Part shown: one piece after another, positions 37,914 to 46,768 of the stretch
Numbering within the stretch: position 1 is the stretch's first letter
Layout of the letters: the number at the start of each line of letters is the position of its first letter
NCBI RefSeq assembly: GCF_007994225.1
Contig: NZ_VLLL01000006.1
Location: forward strand, 1 to 64,000
DNA from: Stackebrandtia albiflava
Lineage (GTDB): Bacteria; Actinomycetota; Actinomycetes; Mycobacteriales; Micromonosporaceae
Length of the DNA: 64,000 nt
Reading direction: 5' to 3'
Position numbers and translations under genes: made by a program
The notes under the pieces: model-generated
What the model was told of the DNA's origin: nothing
The model's database searches: none
What the model saw: only the letters and a program-made list of their open reading frames with translations

Positions 37914-38124
37914 GCCTCGATAATCCCCAGACGATACTCGAACGCCCATTCATCCGGATTCCGGGAATCGTTTATCTATTCACGGTGATCGATTGAGAAA
38001 ATGGCACGTCCAATCATTCATTGTGGACTGAAAATACGGATCGGTCATACGGCCGCGCGGCCTCCGGTACGACGGCCCGGACCACCTCCGGACGAGACGA
38101 TTCACCGATTCACCGATTCACCGG

Positions 38125-38778
38125 TCACGGTGCGACCCGCTCGCCGCCGCCCGGGTCGCGGGCGTCGATCACGGGCACGGACGGCGCATACCGTGCCACC
38201 GCCGCGGCCAGGTCCTTCGCGCGGGCCGGCGACAACCGGACGCTGTGCTTCTGGATCCCTCCCGGCAACCACTCGGGAACCCCGTTCGGCCGCAGGTCCG
38301 CCGCCGACCAGGTGCGGCCGGCGGCCTCCCGCTGGAAGTTCCGGGCGCGGTCACCGGCGAGCACCACACCCACCTGCGGCGCCCATCCGGGAACACCGAG
38401 ACGTCTGGTCCTGCGCCGCCACACCACGAGTCGATCGATCTCGGTCCAACGGACGCGCCTCCGGGAACGGTCCCGCAACACGATCCCGTCCCGGTCGCAC
38501 ACCAACGCGATCAGGCGCCGGAACCTGAAGATCACGAACACCAGCGGGTAACCGACGGCCGCCACTCCGGCGTACAACGGCACCGTCCACGCCCAGGTCT
38601 CCCTCTCCCAGACGGCGTACCGGTCTCGCACCATGACGTCGTCGCCACCGGCCGCGATCATCGCCAGCACCGTGACGCCCACGATCACGATCCCGGCGGC
38701 CGCCCACAGCCACGCCGACAGCGGGATGCGGTCTCTGATCACCACCCGGTCCGGCGTCCGGTTCACGGTTCGTTCCAT
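38125..38778 (-). CDS. Membrane protein with two helices, PH-like cytosolic domain
   Basis: A 217-residue protein. Two transmembrane helices (about residues 20-45 and 60-85) are followed by a cytosolic domain starting RFRRLIALVCDRDGIVLRDRSRRRVRWTEIDRLVVWRRR, which has the strand order of bacterial PH domains in membrane proteins (DUF2244/bPH2-like). ATG at 38778 is a better start than 38826 because the longer N-terminus is gene-unlike, but the ribosome-binding site is weak. Function unknown. Confidence 0.65.
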   Translation of the reverse strand: MERTVNRTPDRVVIRDRIPLSAWLWAAAGIVIVGVTVLAMIAAGGDDVMVRDRYAVWERETWAWTVPLYAGVAAVGYPLVFVIFRFRRLIALVCDRDGIVLRDRSRRRVRWTEIDRLVVWRRRTRRLGVPGWAPQVGVVLAGDRARNFQREAAGRTWSAADLRPNGVPEWLPGGIQKHSVRLSPARAKDLAAAVARYAPSVPVIDARDPGGGERVAP

Positions 38779-38900
38779 CCGGCCAGTGTCGCCCCTTCCC
38801 GCGTCCGCCGCGATGACCCCGGTCACGCCGCACCTGGCTCGGGGAGGTCACCGTCACCGGCGGCGGGACACCCCGTCGGGTGCCCCGCCGCCGCGGGCGT

Positions 38901-39815
38901 TCACGGACGCAGAACGTAGCGGCCGCGTACGCCGCCCTTGGCGACCGCCCGGTGGGCGTCGGCGACCTGATCCAACGGCACGGCCGTGTGCACGCGTGCC
39001 GCGAGTTCGCCGGACGCGGTGCGGGCGAGGAGGTCGCTCAACCGGGCGGCGTCGGCGTGGACGTTGACGACGTGCACGGTGATGCCGCGTTCGGCCTCCG
39101 GTGCGGCGCCCGGCCGTACTCCCACGAGGGTGCCGCCGTCGCGCACCAGGTCCAACGCCTGCGGTAGTACGGCGGTGTCGGCCACGGCGTCCCAACCCGG
39201 TGCGGTGTCGGTGGTGAAGTCGGCTCCGGTACTTCGGACGAACTCCTCGTCGGTCGCCCGGGCCAGGCCGGTCACCCGCCAACCGCGGTCTGGCGCGAGC
39301 GCGGCCACGTACCCGCCGACGGCACCGGCCGCGCCGGTCACCAGCAGGCGGGCGCCGGTGGCGGGGGCGTCACCGAGCAGGTCGAGGATCTGCGCCGCGG
39401 TCAATCCGTTGGCGGGCACGGTGGACGCCTCGACCAGGTCGAGCCCGTCGGGGACGACGGCGAGGTCGGTGGCGGGTACGACGAGTTGTTCGGCGTAGGT
39501 GCCGAAGTCCCGGTCGAAGCCGCCGACCATTCCGGCGACACGGGTGCCCACCGCCAGGTCCACGCCGTCACCGACGGCGATGACGGTTCCGGCGAAGTCC
39601 CAGCCCAGACCGGTGTGGTGCGGTTGGTCGATCAGGCCCATCTGGTGGAAGAAGCCGCCGGCGACTCCCAGATCGACCGGGTTGACCGCCGCCGCGGCGA
39701 CCCGGACGCGCACCTCGCCGGGTCCGGGCTCGGTCACCGGTACGTCGATGATCTCGATCGAATCGGGTCCGTTCGGGTTGCGAACGACGGCGGTGCGGAA
39801 TGTGGACGTGCTCAA
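38901..39815 (-). CDS. NADP-dependent MDR oxidoreductase (quinone-oxidoreductase type)
   Basis: A 304-residue medium-chain dehydrogenase/reductase without zinc ligands. The GroES-like N-terminal domain has VRNPNGPDSIEIIDVPVTEPGPGEV; the Rossmann motif is VTGAAGAVGGYVAALA at about 159-174. Substrate unknown. It is divergent from the HxlR regulator at 39934 across a dyad at 39870, and HxlR-type regulators commonly control such redox genes, so reactive-aldehyde or quinone stress is a reasonable signal. Confidence 0.85.
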   Translation of the reverse strand: MSTSTFRTAVVRNPNGPDSIEIIDVPVTEPGPGEVRVRVAAAAVNPVDLGVAGGFFHQMGLIDQPHHTGLGWDFAGTVIAVGDGVDLAVGTRVAGMVGGFDRDFGTYAEQLVVPATDLAVVPDGLDLVEASTVPANGLTAAQILDLLGDAPATGARLLVTGAAGAVGGYVAALAPDRGWRVTGLARATDEEFVRSTGADFTTDTAPGWDAVADTAVLPQALDLVRDGGTLVGVRPGAAPEAERGITVHVVNVHADAARLSDLLARTASGELAARVHTAVPLDQVADAHRAVAKGGVRGRYVLRP

Positions 39816-39869
39816 GGTTCGACTCCTGTCGGGGGTGTAATAGGTCGTCTCGCTCCACTATGCTGGCGG

Positions 39870-39888
39870 TACTTCCGATTGGGAAGTA
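39870..39888. promoter_or_regulatory. Putative HxlR operator
   Basis: TACTTCC-N5-GGAAGTA, a perfect dyad in the gap between the oxidoreductase and hxlR-like genes. HxlR-family regulators bind GTACTT-type dyads next to their own genes. Confidence 0.65.
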
Positions 39889-39933
39889 GGCACCTGAAAG
39901 TGCGTAACCCATCCGGCGGTAGGAGGACCGGTC

Positions 39934-40371
39934 ATGCCGACGACGACGGCGGCCCAGAAGCGGGCACAGGCGAAGGCGGAGTACGACGCGTTTCTGGCGG
40001 GTTGTCCCAGTCGCCAACTGCTCGACCGGATCTCCGACAAATGGGTCGCGTTGGTCCTGGCGGCGCTCGGCGGCAGCTGCCCGCACGGTCGGCAGCGGCC
40101 CGGTGACGGCCCGCAGGCGATGCGGTACTCCGAGCTGGCCCGGCAGCTGGCCGGGGTGAGCCAGAAGATGCTCACCCAGACGCTGCGGTCCCTTGAACGG
40201 GACGGGCTGGTGACGCGCACCGTCACCCCGACCGTCCCCGTCACGGTCAGCTATGAACTGACCGGACTCGGTCTGTCGCTGCAGCGCGTGATCGGCGGCG
40301 TCAAGAGTTGGGCCGAAGAGCACATGGGTGAGGTGCTGGCCAACCGCGAGGACTACGACACCCGGGGTTGA
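39934..40371 (+). CDS. HxlR-family transcriptional regulator
   Basis: A 145-residue winged-helix regulator. The family start is present: CPSRQLLDRISDKWVALVLAALG with Cys24 at the redox-sensing position of HypR/QorR-type members, then MRYSELARQLAGVSQKMLTQTLRSLERDGLVTR. Divergent from the oxidoreductase it most probably regulates. ATG at 39934 with GGAGG upstream (TAGGAGG, 39919-39925). Confidence 0.9.
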   Translation: MPTTTAAQKRAQAKAEYDAFLAGCPSRQLLDRISDKWVALVLAALGGSCPHGRQRPGDGPQAMRYSELARQLAGVSQKMLTQTLRSLERDGLVTRTVTPTVPVTVSYELTGLGLSLQRVIGGVKSWAEEHMGEVLANREDYDTRG

Positions 40372-40424
40372 CCGGGCCGGCGACCGTTCCCGCGCCGGTC
40401 GGTGGTTGCGGCGGTACCCACATT

Positions 40425-40531
40425 CCGCTTGGTCCCCGCCGCGTTGTGGGACCCGCCCGGGAACGGGTCGCCACAGGCGTGCACCGACCCCGTCGGCGCG
40501 GACCAGGCGCGACCCGGCGGGGACCAAGCGG
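40425..40531. repeat. Long-range inverted repeat, 17-bp arms, 73-nt spacer
   Basis: CCGCTTGGTCCCCGCCG (40425-40441) is perfectly complementary to 40515-40531. It lies between the convergent hxlR-like and SMI1 genes. Its architecture matches the repeat at 33418-33522 (73-nt spacer) although the sequences differ. Confidence 0.75.
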
Positions 40532-40570
40532 ACCGAGGTGGCGAGGCCGTGCGGGCCGGGCCGATCGGAA

Positions 40571-41200
40571 TCAGGTCGCGGGGCCGGTCGGGGCGGGCCG
40601 GAGGGGTTGCCCGTTGAGTTCCACCGCCCGGTCGCCGTACGACCACCACAACCGGTCGTCGACCGTGAGGTACGCCCGGTGTCCGGCCACGTCGCCGCCC
40701 TCCCACAGCACCCGCGCCACGGCGCCGAGGTAGGTCGCCAGGTCCGGCCAGCCCCCGGTGAAGTCACCGCAGTCGTCGTGGACCGCCGTGCCCAGCCGGC
40801 CCTGACCGGCACCGGGGCGCATGTCGACGACTCCCAGGTCACCACCGGCGGACTCGGCCCACGGGATCCACAGTGAGTGCCACCAGGGTTCACGGCCGGC
40901 CTCCGGCGGTACGTCCTCGGCGAAGTCCGTCCATCGCCGCCACAGTCGGGCGATGTGAGCGGTCGGCACCGGGTCGGCCTCCGGCAACAGGTTCGCCCAG
41001 CCGGATATGCCGTCGTGGACGGCCAGGGACTCCCTGAGCTGTGCCGGGAAGGCGATGCCGACGGCCTCCTCGGCTGCTGCCACGTCCTCCGGTGACGCGG
41101 GAGGGTTGAGCATCGCGAGGCTTTCGGGCGCGTGGGTCGCGAGCCAGGTGTCGATGCGACGCCAGGAGTCGGCCACCGGGGACGGAAAACCGGGGTTCAT
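40571..41200 (-). CDS. SMI1/KNR4-family protein
   Basis: A 209-residue protein with the SMI1/KNR4 core: NPPASPEDVAAAEEAVGIAFPAQLRESLAVHDGISGW at about residues 31-68, then WHSLWIPWAESAGGDLGVVDM and LATYL(G)A. SMI1 proteins in bacteria are often immunity or stress proteins next to polymorphic toxins; here the nearest secreted toxin-like gene is at 46765, too far for a clear link. ATG at 41200. Confidence 0.85.
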   Translation of the reverse strand: MNPGFPSPVADSWRRIDTWLATHAPESLAMLNPPASPEDVAAAEEAVGIAFPAQLRESLAVHDGISGWANLLPEADPVPTAHIARLWRRWTDFAEDVPPEAGREPWWHSLWIPWAESAGGDLGVVDMRPGAGQGRLGTAVHDDCGDFTGGWPDLATYLGAVARVLWEGGDVAGHRAYLTVDDRLWWSYGDRAVELNGQPLRPAPTGPAT

Positions 41201-41361
41201 GTGGACATCATGCGGCCACCGGTCCAGTCGCGGCGCCCACGGTGACGGTTTCCGAGGAGACGGGCGCCGCGCGGGCGACGGCGACGCGGTACCGGTCCCG
41301 GCTCCTCCGGCATATCAACGGAATCGGAAACCGTCGCGCGCGAGAAGGAGGAGCCGACACG

Positions 41362-41559
41362 ATGACGGTGGCGGCGTACGGTGCCCCGCCGTTCTCGTGC
41401 CGGCCCGACGATCTGCCCGCCGAGATCGGTGAACCGTACGTCTTCCCTCATCTCGAACCGCAGCACCGGCAGTGGGAGACCCTGGAGTCGGCCTTGGACT
41501 GGTGTCGGGGCCTGTTCGCGGAGTTGGGCCTGATTCAGCCGCCGGTGGAGACGACCTGA
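41362..41559 (+). CDS. Small hypothetical protein, 65 aa
   Basis: A compact ORF with an excellent ribosome-binding site (AAGGAGGAG about 10 nt before the ATG). The sequence MTVAAYGAPPFSCRPDDLP and the final LDWCRGLFAELGLIQPP contain one Trp and two Cys. It is 63 bp upstream of the FHA gene in the same direction, so it is likely cotranscribed. No family is recognised. Confidence 0.6.
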   Translation: MTVAAYGAPPFSCRPDDLPAEIGEPYVFPHLEPQHRQWETLESALDWCRGLFAELGLIQPPVETT

Positions 41560-41622
41560 TCGGGAGGGGTCCCGGGGTTCCCGGAGCACAATTGAATCGT
41601 TCGGCGTAGGAGAGGAAACACC

Positions 41623-42450
41623 ATGGCAGCCACCGACTTCGCACCGCAGATCCTCCCCGGTTGGGTACGCAGCCTGGCCGCGGGCGTGCCCCGGGCGCCG
41701 GAGGGCGCGAAGGATCTGCCGACCGCCCCCAGGGGCACGCTGTTCGCCCTCGGTGCCGGTGGTGGGTGGGCAGTCCCGCCGCGCCGCTTCGAACTGCTCT
41801 TCGGGCGCAAGGAGGACGACGTCCACATCCCGCTCGGGGTGGACGACCGGCAGATCAGCCGCCGCCAGGGCCGCCTCACCTGTCACGGTGAAGAGTGGAC
41901 GGTCCGTAACGACGGCCGGTTGCCGATGGTGTTCCCGGGGAACTCGCTGCTGCTGAGCGGTCAGGAACGCGTGATCAGCGCGAGTTACACGCCGGTGTTC
42001 GTCGGGGATCCGGAGGACCGTGTCCACTCGCTGGAGATCCGGTTGATCGGTGGGAAACGGACCGGCCCCGACTGCGACACCGACGACGAGACCTCGGTGT
42101 CGACGGTCCACCGGTTGAGTGGTGTCGAACGGCTGGTGTTGACGTCCATGGCTCGCCGGTACCTGCTGGACCTGCCACGGCCACGGCCGCAGACCTGGCA
42201 GGACATCGCGAACGACCTGAACCGGTCGTCAGCGACCGATCGGGAATGGAACGACAGGTCGGTCGCCCGGGTGGTGGCGAAGGTCAGGGAGCGGCTCTCC
42301 ACTCCGGGCTATCCCCGGCCGGTGGCGGGGCTGCTGCGGGACGATTCGATCGGTGAGCCGCTGGGCAACGCGCTCAACGACAATCTGGTGCGGGAGATGC
42401 TGCAGAGCGCCACGTTGACGCCGAACGACCTGCGGCTGCTCGAGGACTGA
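41623..42450 (+). CDS. FHA-domain protein with C-terminal winged-helix-like domain
   Basis: A 275-residue protein. An FHA fold can be recognised at about residues 50-135: FELLFGRKEDDVHIPLGVDDRQISRRQGRLTCHGEEWTVRNDGR, where GR, S-R-x-Q and the NDG turn match the phosphothreonine-binding loops. The C-terminal ~120 residues (SGVERLVLTSMARRYLLDLPRPRPQTWQDIANDLNRSS and RSVARVVAKVRERL) look like a winged-helix or sigma-region-4-like DNA-binding domain. It probably reads phosphorylation by the Ser/Thr kinase at 43003. GGAGAGG precedes the ATG. Confidence 0.75.
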   Translation: MAATDFAPQILPGWVRSLAAGVPRAPEGAKDLPTAPRGTLFALGAGGGWAVPPRRFELLFGRKEDDVHIPLGVDDRQISRRQGRLTCHGEEWTVRNDGRLPMVFPGNSLLLSGQERVISASYTPVFVGDPEDRVHSLEIRLIGGKRTGPDCDTDDETSVSTVHRLSGVERLVLTSMARRYLLDLPRPRPQTWQDIANDLNRSSATDREWNDRSVARVVAKVRERLSTPGYPRPVAGLLRDDSIGEPLGNALNDNLVREMLQSATLTPNDLRLLED

Positions 42451-42464
42451 GCACGGGCCCGGCG

Positions 42465-42491
42465 ACGGCCGCCCGGAAGCCGGGCGGCCGT
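42465..42491. terminator. Bidirectional terminator between FHA and YCII genes
   Basis: ACGGCCGCCCGG (42465-42476) pairs with CCGGGCGGCCGT (42480-42491) over an AAG loop, between two convergent genes. Confidence 0.8.
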
Positions 42492-42508
42492 ACGCGGAGG
42501 TTCGCGGT

Positions 42509-42850
42509 TCAGCCGAACATTGGGGCGATGTAGCCGGTGCCGTCGCCGGCGACCTTCCAGAACTTACGCGCCCACTCCACCGCCTCCTCCTTCGTCTCCA
42601 CGTCGATGATCCCGAAACCACCGATCAACTCCTTCGTCTCGGCGAACGGACCGTCCACGGTGGTGATATCGCCGCCCTCGGAGGTGATCCGGACCGCGTG
42701 CGAGCTGGGTAGACAACCACCGGCCGACACCAGGACACCGGCGGCGGCGACCTCGGCCATGTACCGGCCCATCTCCTCCATCAGTTCGGGGGTGGGGGGC
42801 GTGCCGGCCTCGGACTCCGCGCTGGCCTGGTGCCACATGATGTACTGCAT
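42509..42850 (-). CDS. YCII-related (DGPF) protein
   Basis: A 113-residue ferredoxin-like protein. It carries the DGPFAETKELIGGF motif of the DGPF/YCII subfamily and starts MQYIMWHQASAESEAGTPPT, a standard PhnB-like start (here Trp replaces the usual Tyr/Leu). Members are often encoded beside ECF sigma factors; the one in this window is far away (15869), so no link is evident. Function unknown. Confidence 0.85.
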   Translation of the reverse strand: MQYIMWHQASAESEAGTPPTPELMEEMGRYMAEVAAAGVLVSAGGCLPSSHAVRITSEGGDITTVDGPFAETKELIGGFGIIDVETKEEAVEWARKFWKVAGDGTGYIAPMFG

Positions 42851-43002
42851 CCGACTTCTCCTTCGAGTGTGTCCCGGTGTCTCTCACCGGACACCCACAC
42901 GACGAACACCCGGCATCGGATTCGACACTCCGGCAGAAGAATCTTCGAAGTTTTTTCCGGTGGGGTGTTCGCGCGGTTCGGGCCGGTGTCACGCGGTTCG
43001 GC

Positions 43003-44490
43003 TCAGAGGTTTCGGTAGCAGATGAAGTAGTAGATCCGGTCGGTCTCCGGGTCCCACTCGCGGCCGACGGCGATGGCCGAGTCACGCCAGTAGTAGTGGT
43101 AGTCGAATCCCTCACCGCCGCACGCGAGCCACGCGGCGTCGTCGTGGTCGGGTTGGCTCGGGTTGGGATCCTCGGGATCGGTCACGATCTTGAACACGTA
43201 CTCGTCGGCTTCGGGGGAGTCACAGGCGACGACGGTGTAGTCCTCGGCCTCCATGAGGCATTCGCCCTCCATCGGGTACCGCTCGACCTGTTCGTCACCG
43301 GTGACCGGCGGCGGTGCCGACTCATCCGGGGCCGCGGGGCTTTCGGAGGAGGCGGGATCGGTGGGGGTCTCCGCACCGGAGGCTCCGTCGGCGTCGCGGT
43401 CGGGCACGAAGAGGCCGGCCGTGAAGGCCACCACCACCGCGGCGACCATCGTCGCGATCATCCCGATCCGTCGCGGCGCCGAGACCGCCGTACGGCCACT
43501 CGACGCGACGGTGGGGGGAGTGTCGTCCGAGGCACCGAGCGCCGTGACGGTGGTGCCACGCGATGCCGGTACCGGCCCCACCCCGGACCGGCCGATCGCA
43601 CGGTTCAGGTCTGAGGCGAGTGCTTCGCAGGTGTGGTAACGCGCGGCGGGGTCGAGGTGCATGGCCTTCGCCACCACCGTGTCCAGCGTCTCCGGCAGGT
43701 CGGGCCGGGACTCCGTGACACGGGGAGCCCCGCCGTCCCGTTGGGCCGCCTCGGCGGCGATGTCGTCCAGTTCGTCGAAGGGACGCCGTCCGGTCAGGCA
43801 GTGGTAGAGCACCGCGCCCAGCGAATAGACGTCGCCGGCCCGTTCGACGGCGGTGGCGGGGGTGAGCAGTCCGGCCGTCCGGGGCTCCGGTGCGGTCGTC
43901 TCACCGTTGAAGACCTCCATCGCGGTGTAGCGGCGGGTGCCGATGGTCTCGCCCACGGCGGTGAGGTCCTCGCCGGACCTGGTCTTGGCGACGCCGAAGT
44001 CACTCAGGTAGACGTGGCCGCCGGCCCCGAACAGGATGTTGCCGGGCTTGACGTCGCGGTGGAGGACGCCGTGATCGTGCGCGTGGTCGAGGGCCGCCGC
44101 GATCTGCCCGACGGTGTGAGCCGTCTCGGACAGGTCGAGCGGCCCGGCCTTCAACCGGGTGCGCAGGTCCGCCTCCGCCCTCGGCATGACGAAGTACAGT
44201 AGACGATCCTCTTCGGATGCGGCGGTGATGATGTACGCGATGTTGGGGTGTTCGAGGCCCGCCATCAACTGGATCTCACGCAGGAACCGTTTGCGGTATC
44301 CGGCGTGGGAGGCCAGGTAGTCGGCCATGATCTTGATCGCCACCTTGCGGTGGTGAAGCCTGGTGTCGACGGCCAGGTACACCCGGCTCATGTTGGTGGT
44401 GCTCACCGGTTCCTGATCCAACCGGTATCCCGGAAGCAGTCCGGTGAGTTCCGACCAGGGCAGGAAGGTCGACGACGTCGTGTCATCCAT
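43003..44490 (-). CDS. Membrane Ser/Thr protein kinase with atypical glycine loop
   Basis: A 495-residue Hanks-type kinase. The kinase domain at about residues 20-300 has Lys53 (VAIKIM), catalytic HRDVKPGN (Asp146, Lys148, Asn151), DFG at Asp164 and an activation loop ending GTRRYTAMEV. The usual glycine-rich loop (GxGxxG) is replaced by EPVSTTNMSRVYLA, which has no glycine, and the APE motif reads AME, so activity may be altered. One transmembrane helix (residues ~342-362) leads to an extracytoplasmic domain with four Cys (EGECLME, VVACDSP, WLACGG, FICYRN) like that of LppU-type proteins. ATG at 44490 is preceded by a good context; upstream codons are shadow. Next to a TPR-like membrane protein and an FHA gene. 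Confidence 0.85.
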   Translation of the reverse strand: MDDTTSSTFLPWSELTGLLPGYRLDQEPVSTTNMSRVYLAVDTRLHHRKVAIKIMADYLASHAGYRKRFLREIQLMAGLEHPNIAYIITAASEEDRLLYFVMPRAEADLRTRLKAGPLDLSETAHTVGQIAAALDHAHDHGVLHRDVKPGNILFGAGGHVYLSDFGVAKTRSGEDLTAVGETIGTRRYTAMEVFNGETTAPEPRTAGLLTPATAVERAGDVYSLGAVLYHCLTGRRPFDELDDIAAEAAQRDGGAPRVTESRPDLPETLDTVVAKAMHLDPAARYHTCEALASDLNRAIGRSGVGPVPASRGTTVTALGASDDTPPTVASSGRTAVSAPRRIGMIATMVAAVVVAFTAGLFVPDRDADGASGAETPTDPASSESPAAPDESAPPPVTGDEQVERYPMEGECLMEAEDYTVVACDSPEADEYVFKIVTDPEDPNPSQPDHDDAAWLACGGEGFDYHYYWRDSAIAVGREWDPETDRIYYFICYRNL

Positions 44491-44585
44491 GGGCGTTCCC
44501 TTGAGGCTGAACCGGGCGAGCGTTCTACTCCTCAAGGCTGCCATACGAAGCACCCAGCGTGACGTCACGGTCGCCGCCGAGACAC

Positions 44586-46097
44586 TCAGTCCATCAACCG
44601 GTCGAAGACACCCCGGACGTCGGCGTCGGAGTAGTCGGAGTCCACTTCGCTCGGCGGGTGGCCGATCCCGGTGAACGACTCGTAGTACAGGATCATGGGA
44701 CACGGGTCGCCGATGTGCGCGGTGTACCGCGCGACCCGTTCGCCGGTCTTGAGTTCATAGGCCGTGACGGTGAACTTCGTGGCGTAGAACTTCACCGAGG
44801 TGACACCTACCGGGGACAGTTCCGCCTCGTAGAAGCACGTGTCCTGGTAGCGGCCGCGTTCCGGTCCGTCGACACACACGACCAGCTCGGTGTCGTCGAC
44901 GTCGTCGGCGATCCAGGAGCCCGGGAAGTCGTACCCGCGCGGGTTGATGCCGAACCACTCCGCCGGGTGGGGGCCGTCGCCCCGGTAGGCGGGGGCGCCC
45001 CGGTACGCCGCCGGGGAGTCGCAGTAGTCGCCGGTGGTGAACAGGTCCTGCACCTCCTCACGCTGGATCGCGGTCTCCACGTCGTACAGCTCGTCTTCGG
45101 CGGCGCCGGCGCCCGAATGGTCGGGGAACTCCGTGAGCAACTGCGTGTAGGCGGCCTGTGCCGCGTCGAGGTCCTCGGCATCGGTGAGGTCGCGGGCGCA
45201 CTCCAGCAGCGGCCCGGGAACGTCGTCGGCGGCTGCGGCGATCGGGCGGGCCAGTTCCGGTGCCGGCCAGTCCCGTTCGCGGATCCAGTCGTTGATGGTC
45301 CTCACGCGGCAACTCGCGTCCGACGTGGTGAGGTCGGCGAGGAACGTGGTCACGACCTCCTCGACCCGGTCGGACTCCCCGGGGGCGTCGTGAAGCGTCT
45401 CCCGCAACTGGTCGAACGCGACCTGGAGGTGCGGCGTCGGTGTCCGGGACCGCAGGGCGTGCCCGAGCAGGATCTCGGCGCGCCACGGGCCGGCGCCCGT
45501 CCATCGCGCGCCCGGATCGTCGAGGTAGTCCCGCAGCGTCGCCGCGGCGGCGAGCGGGTTCTGGCCGTCGGCGGACGACAGCAGCAGGCACGCCGCCAGG
45601 TCCCGGTCCGCGACGGCGGCGGCCTCGCCGGAACTGATGCGGTGCAGCGCGGTAAGTCCGTCCAATGCGGACGTCACGCTTTCGCAGTCGCCGTCGGTGT
45701 GAGCGCGTGCGGCGGCGTCCACAGTGGATCGGGTTTCGGCCTGGAGGCCGAGGACCATGGCCGACAGCAGGCACGCGACACCGGCGGTGAAGGCGCGGAG
45801 TCGCCGGGTCCGGTCCGGGTCGGTCAGGTCGGCCGTGCCGTGGACGGGCGTGTTCCTGGTGAGCCACCAGGCGTGCAGGACGTTGCCGATCCACCACGCG
45901 GCCAGGACGAACCGCCAGGCCGGTGTCGCCGGTTCGGCGTACATGAACGCCAGCACCCACAGCGTGACCGCGACCGACACCCCGGCCGACCGGAACCGTC
46001 TCAGGAGCAGGTACCCGATGCCGAGGAGGGTCGCGTTGCCGAGGACGACGGCCGTGGGGTCGGGCGGTGGTGGCGTGATGCGGATGGCCGGGTACAC
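44586..46097 (-). CDS. Membrane protein with TPR-like extracytoplasmic region
   Basis: A 503-residue protein. Two to three hydrophobic helices at about residues 15-75, a short loop, and a further helix at ~105-125 precede a ~380-residue solenoid-like region with repeated LxxxxxxxxDxxxALAAxxxxL patterns (for example LTDAEDLDAAQAAYTQLLTEFPDHSGA), then a C-terminal domain with GSWIADDVDDTELVVCVDGPERG. Start GTG 46097 is chosen because AAGGAG lies 6 nt upstream; a longer ATG/GTG start at 46154 is possible. It is 95 bp upstream of the kinase on the same strand and probably cotranscribed, so a signalling partnership is inferred. Confidence 0.75.
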   Translation of the reverse strand: MYPAIRITPPPPDPTAVVLGNATLLGIGYLLLRRFRSAGVSVAVTLWVLAFMYAEPATPAWRFVLAAWWIGNVLHAWWLTRNTPVHGTADLTDPDRTRRLRAFTAGVACLLSAMVLGLQAETRSTVDAAARAHTDGDCESVTSALDGLTALHRISSGEAAAVADRDLAACLLLSSADGQNPLAAAATLRDYLDDPGARWTGAGPWRAEILLGHALRSRTPTPHLQVAFDQLRETLHDAPGESDRVEEVVTTFLADLTTSDASCRVRTINDWIRERDWPAPELARPIAAAADDVPGPLLECARDLTDAEDLDAAQAAYTQLLTEFPDHSGAGAAEDELYDVETAIQREEVQDLFTTGDYCDSPAAYRGAPAYRGDGPHPAEWFGINPRGYDFPGSWIADDVDDTELVVCVDGPERGRYQDTCFYEAELSPVGVTSVKFYATKFTVTAYELKTGERVARYTAHIGDPCPMILYYESFTGIGHPPSEVDSDYSDADVRGVFDRLMD

Positions 46098-46444
46098 CTG
46101 GTGCTCCTTGACCGATGCGGGGCGTGGGCGGGTCGGGCCGGTCGTTCCGGGCACGTGACCGGTCGTCGGTTGCGGTTTCCGTCAGCACACCACGACGCTC
46201 GCGGGACCGGTCCCGCGAGCGAATCCACGTCCTGAGAGGACGGAGGATTTCCGGGAAAATTCTCACCGGGACGCCAAACGTTTTGCCTGCTACGTGACCT
46301 GCTGGAATCCCATGCCCCGACATCGACGGAAATCATTGCCTTGAGTACCTTTTCCAAACCCTCACACCGCTCTATCGTGAGTGCATGTGGCAGTGCCGGC
46401 AACCGGCGCGACCGTCACTCTCGGTTCGGTGGAAAGGAACTCAC
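46098..46444. other. Divergent intergenic region (347 bp)
   Basis: Between the kinase/TPR operon and the WXG100-like pair. I see no gene; the sequence around 46320-46390 is less GC-rich and may hold promoters for both directions, but no box is convincing. Confidence 0.4.
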
Positions 46445-46768
46445 GTGCAGATCGACGAAGAACGCGTACACGGCACCGGCACCCGGATCCGTCGCGTCGG
46501 TGAGGACGCCCGGTCGTACCTCACCCGGATGGCGGGGCCGATGCGCGCGGCGACCCAGGGAAACGACGGCCTGTCGGCCGTCCACACCCTGCGACAGGTG
46601 CTGGAACGCCTGTACACCAACACCGAGGCCACCGCGGCGGCCTCGGTCACCAACGGCGACAACGTCATGACCGCCGCGTACAGCCACCGGGTCACCGACA
46701 TCGCGCAGGCGCGGGCGTTCGCCGCCTTCGATCCCGCCGGTGTCGGTTGTGACGACGGGAGTCGATGA
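46445..46768 (+). CDS. Small helical ESX-like protein, 107 aa
   Basis: A 107-residue helical protein (IRRVGEDARSYLTRMAGPMRAATQGNDGLSAVHTLRQVLERLYTNTEATAAAS) of the size and helical-hairpin pattern of ESX/WXG100-type secreted partners, although it lacks a clear W-x-G; a QGNDG turn sits where the W-x-G loop would be. GTG at 46445, with GGAAAGGAACTCAC upstream. It is followed with a 4-nt overlap by the large secreted protein, the standard arrangement of such pairs. The type VII secretion machinery is not in this window. Confidence 0.65.
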   Translation: MQIDEERVHGTGTRIRRVGEDARSYLTRMAGPMRAATQGNDGLSAVHTLRQVLERLYTNTEATAAASVTNGDNVMTAAYSHRVTDIAQARAFAAFDPAGVGCDDGSR

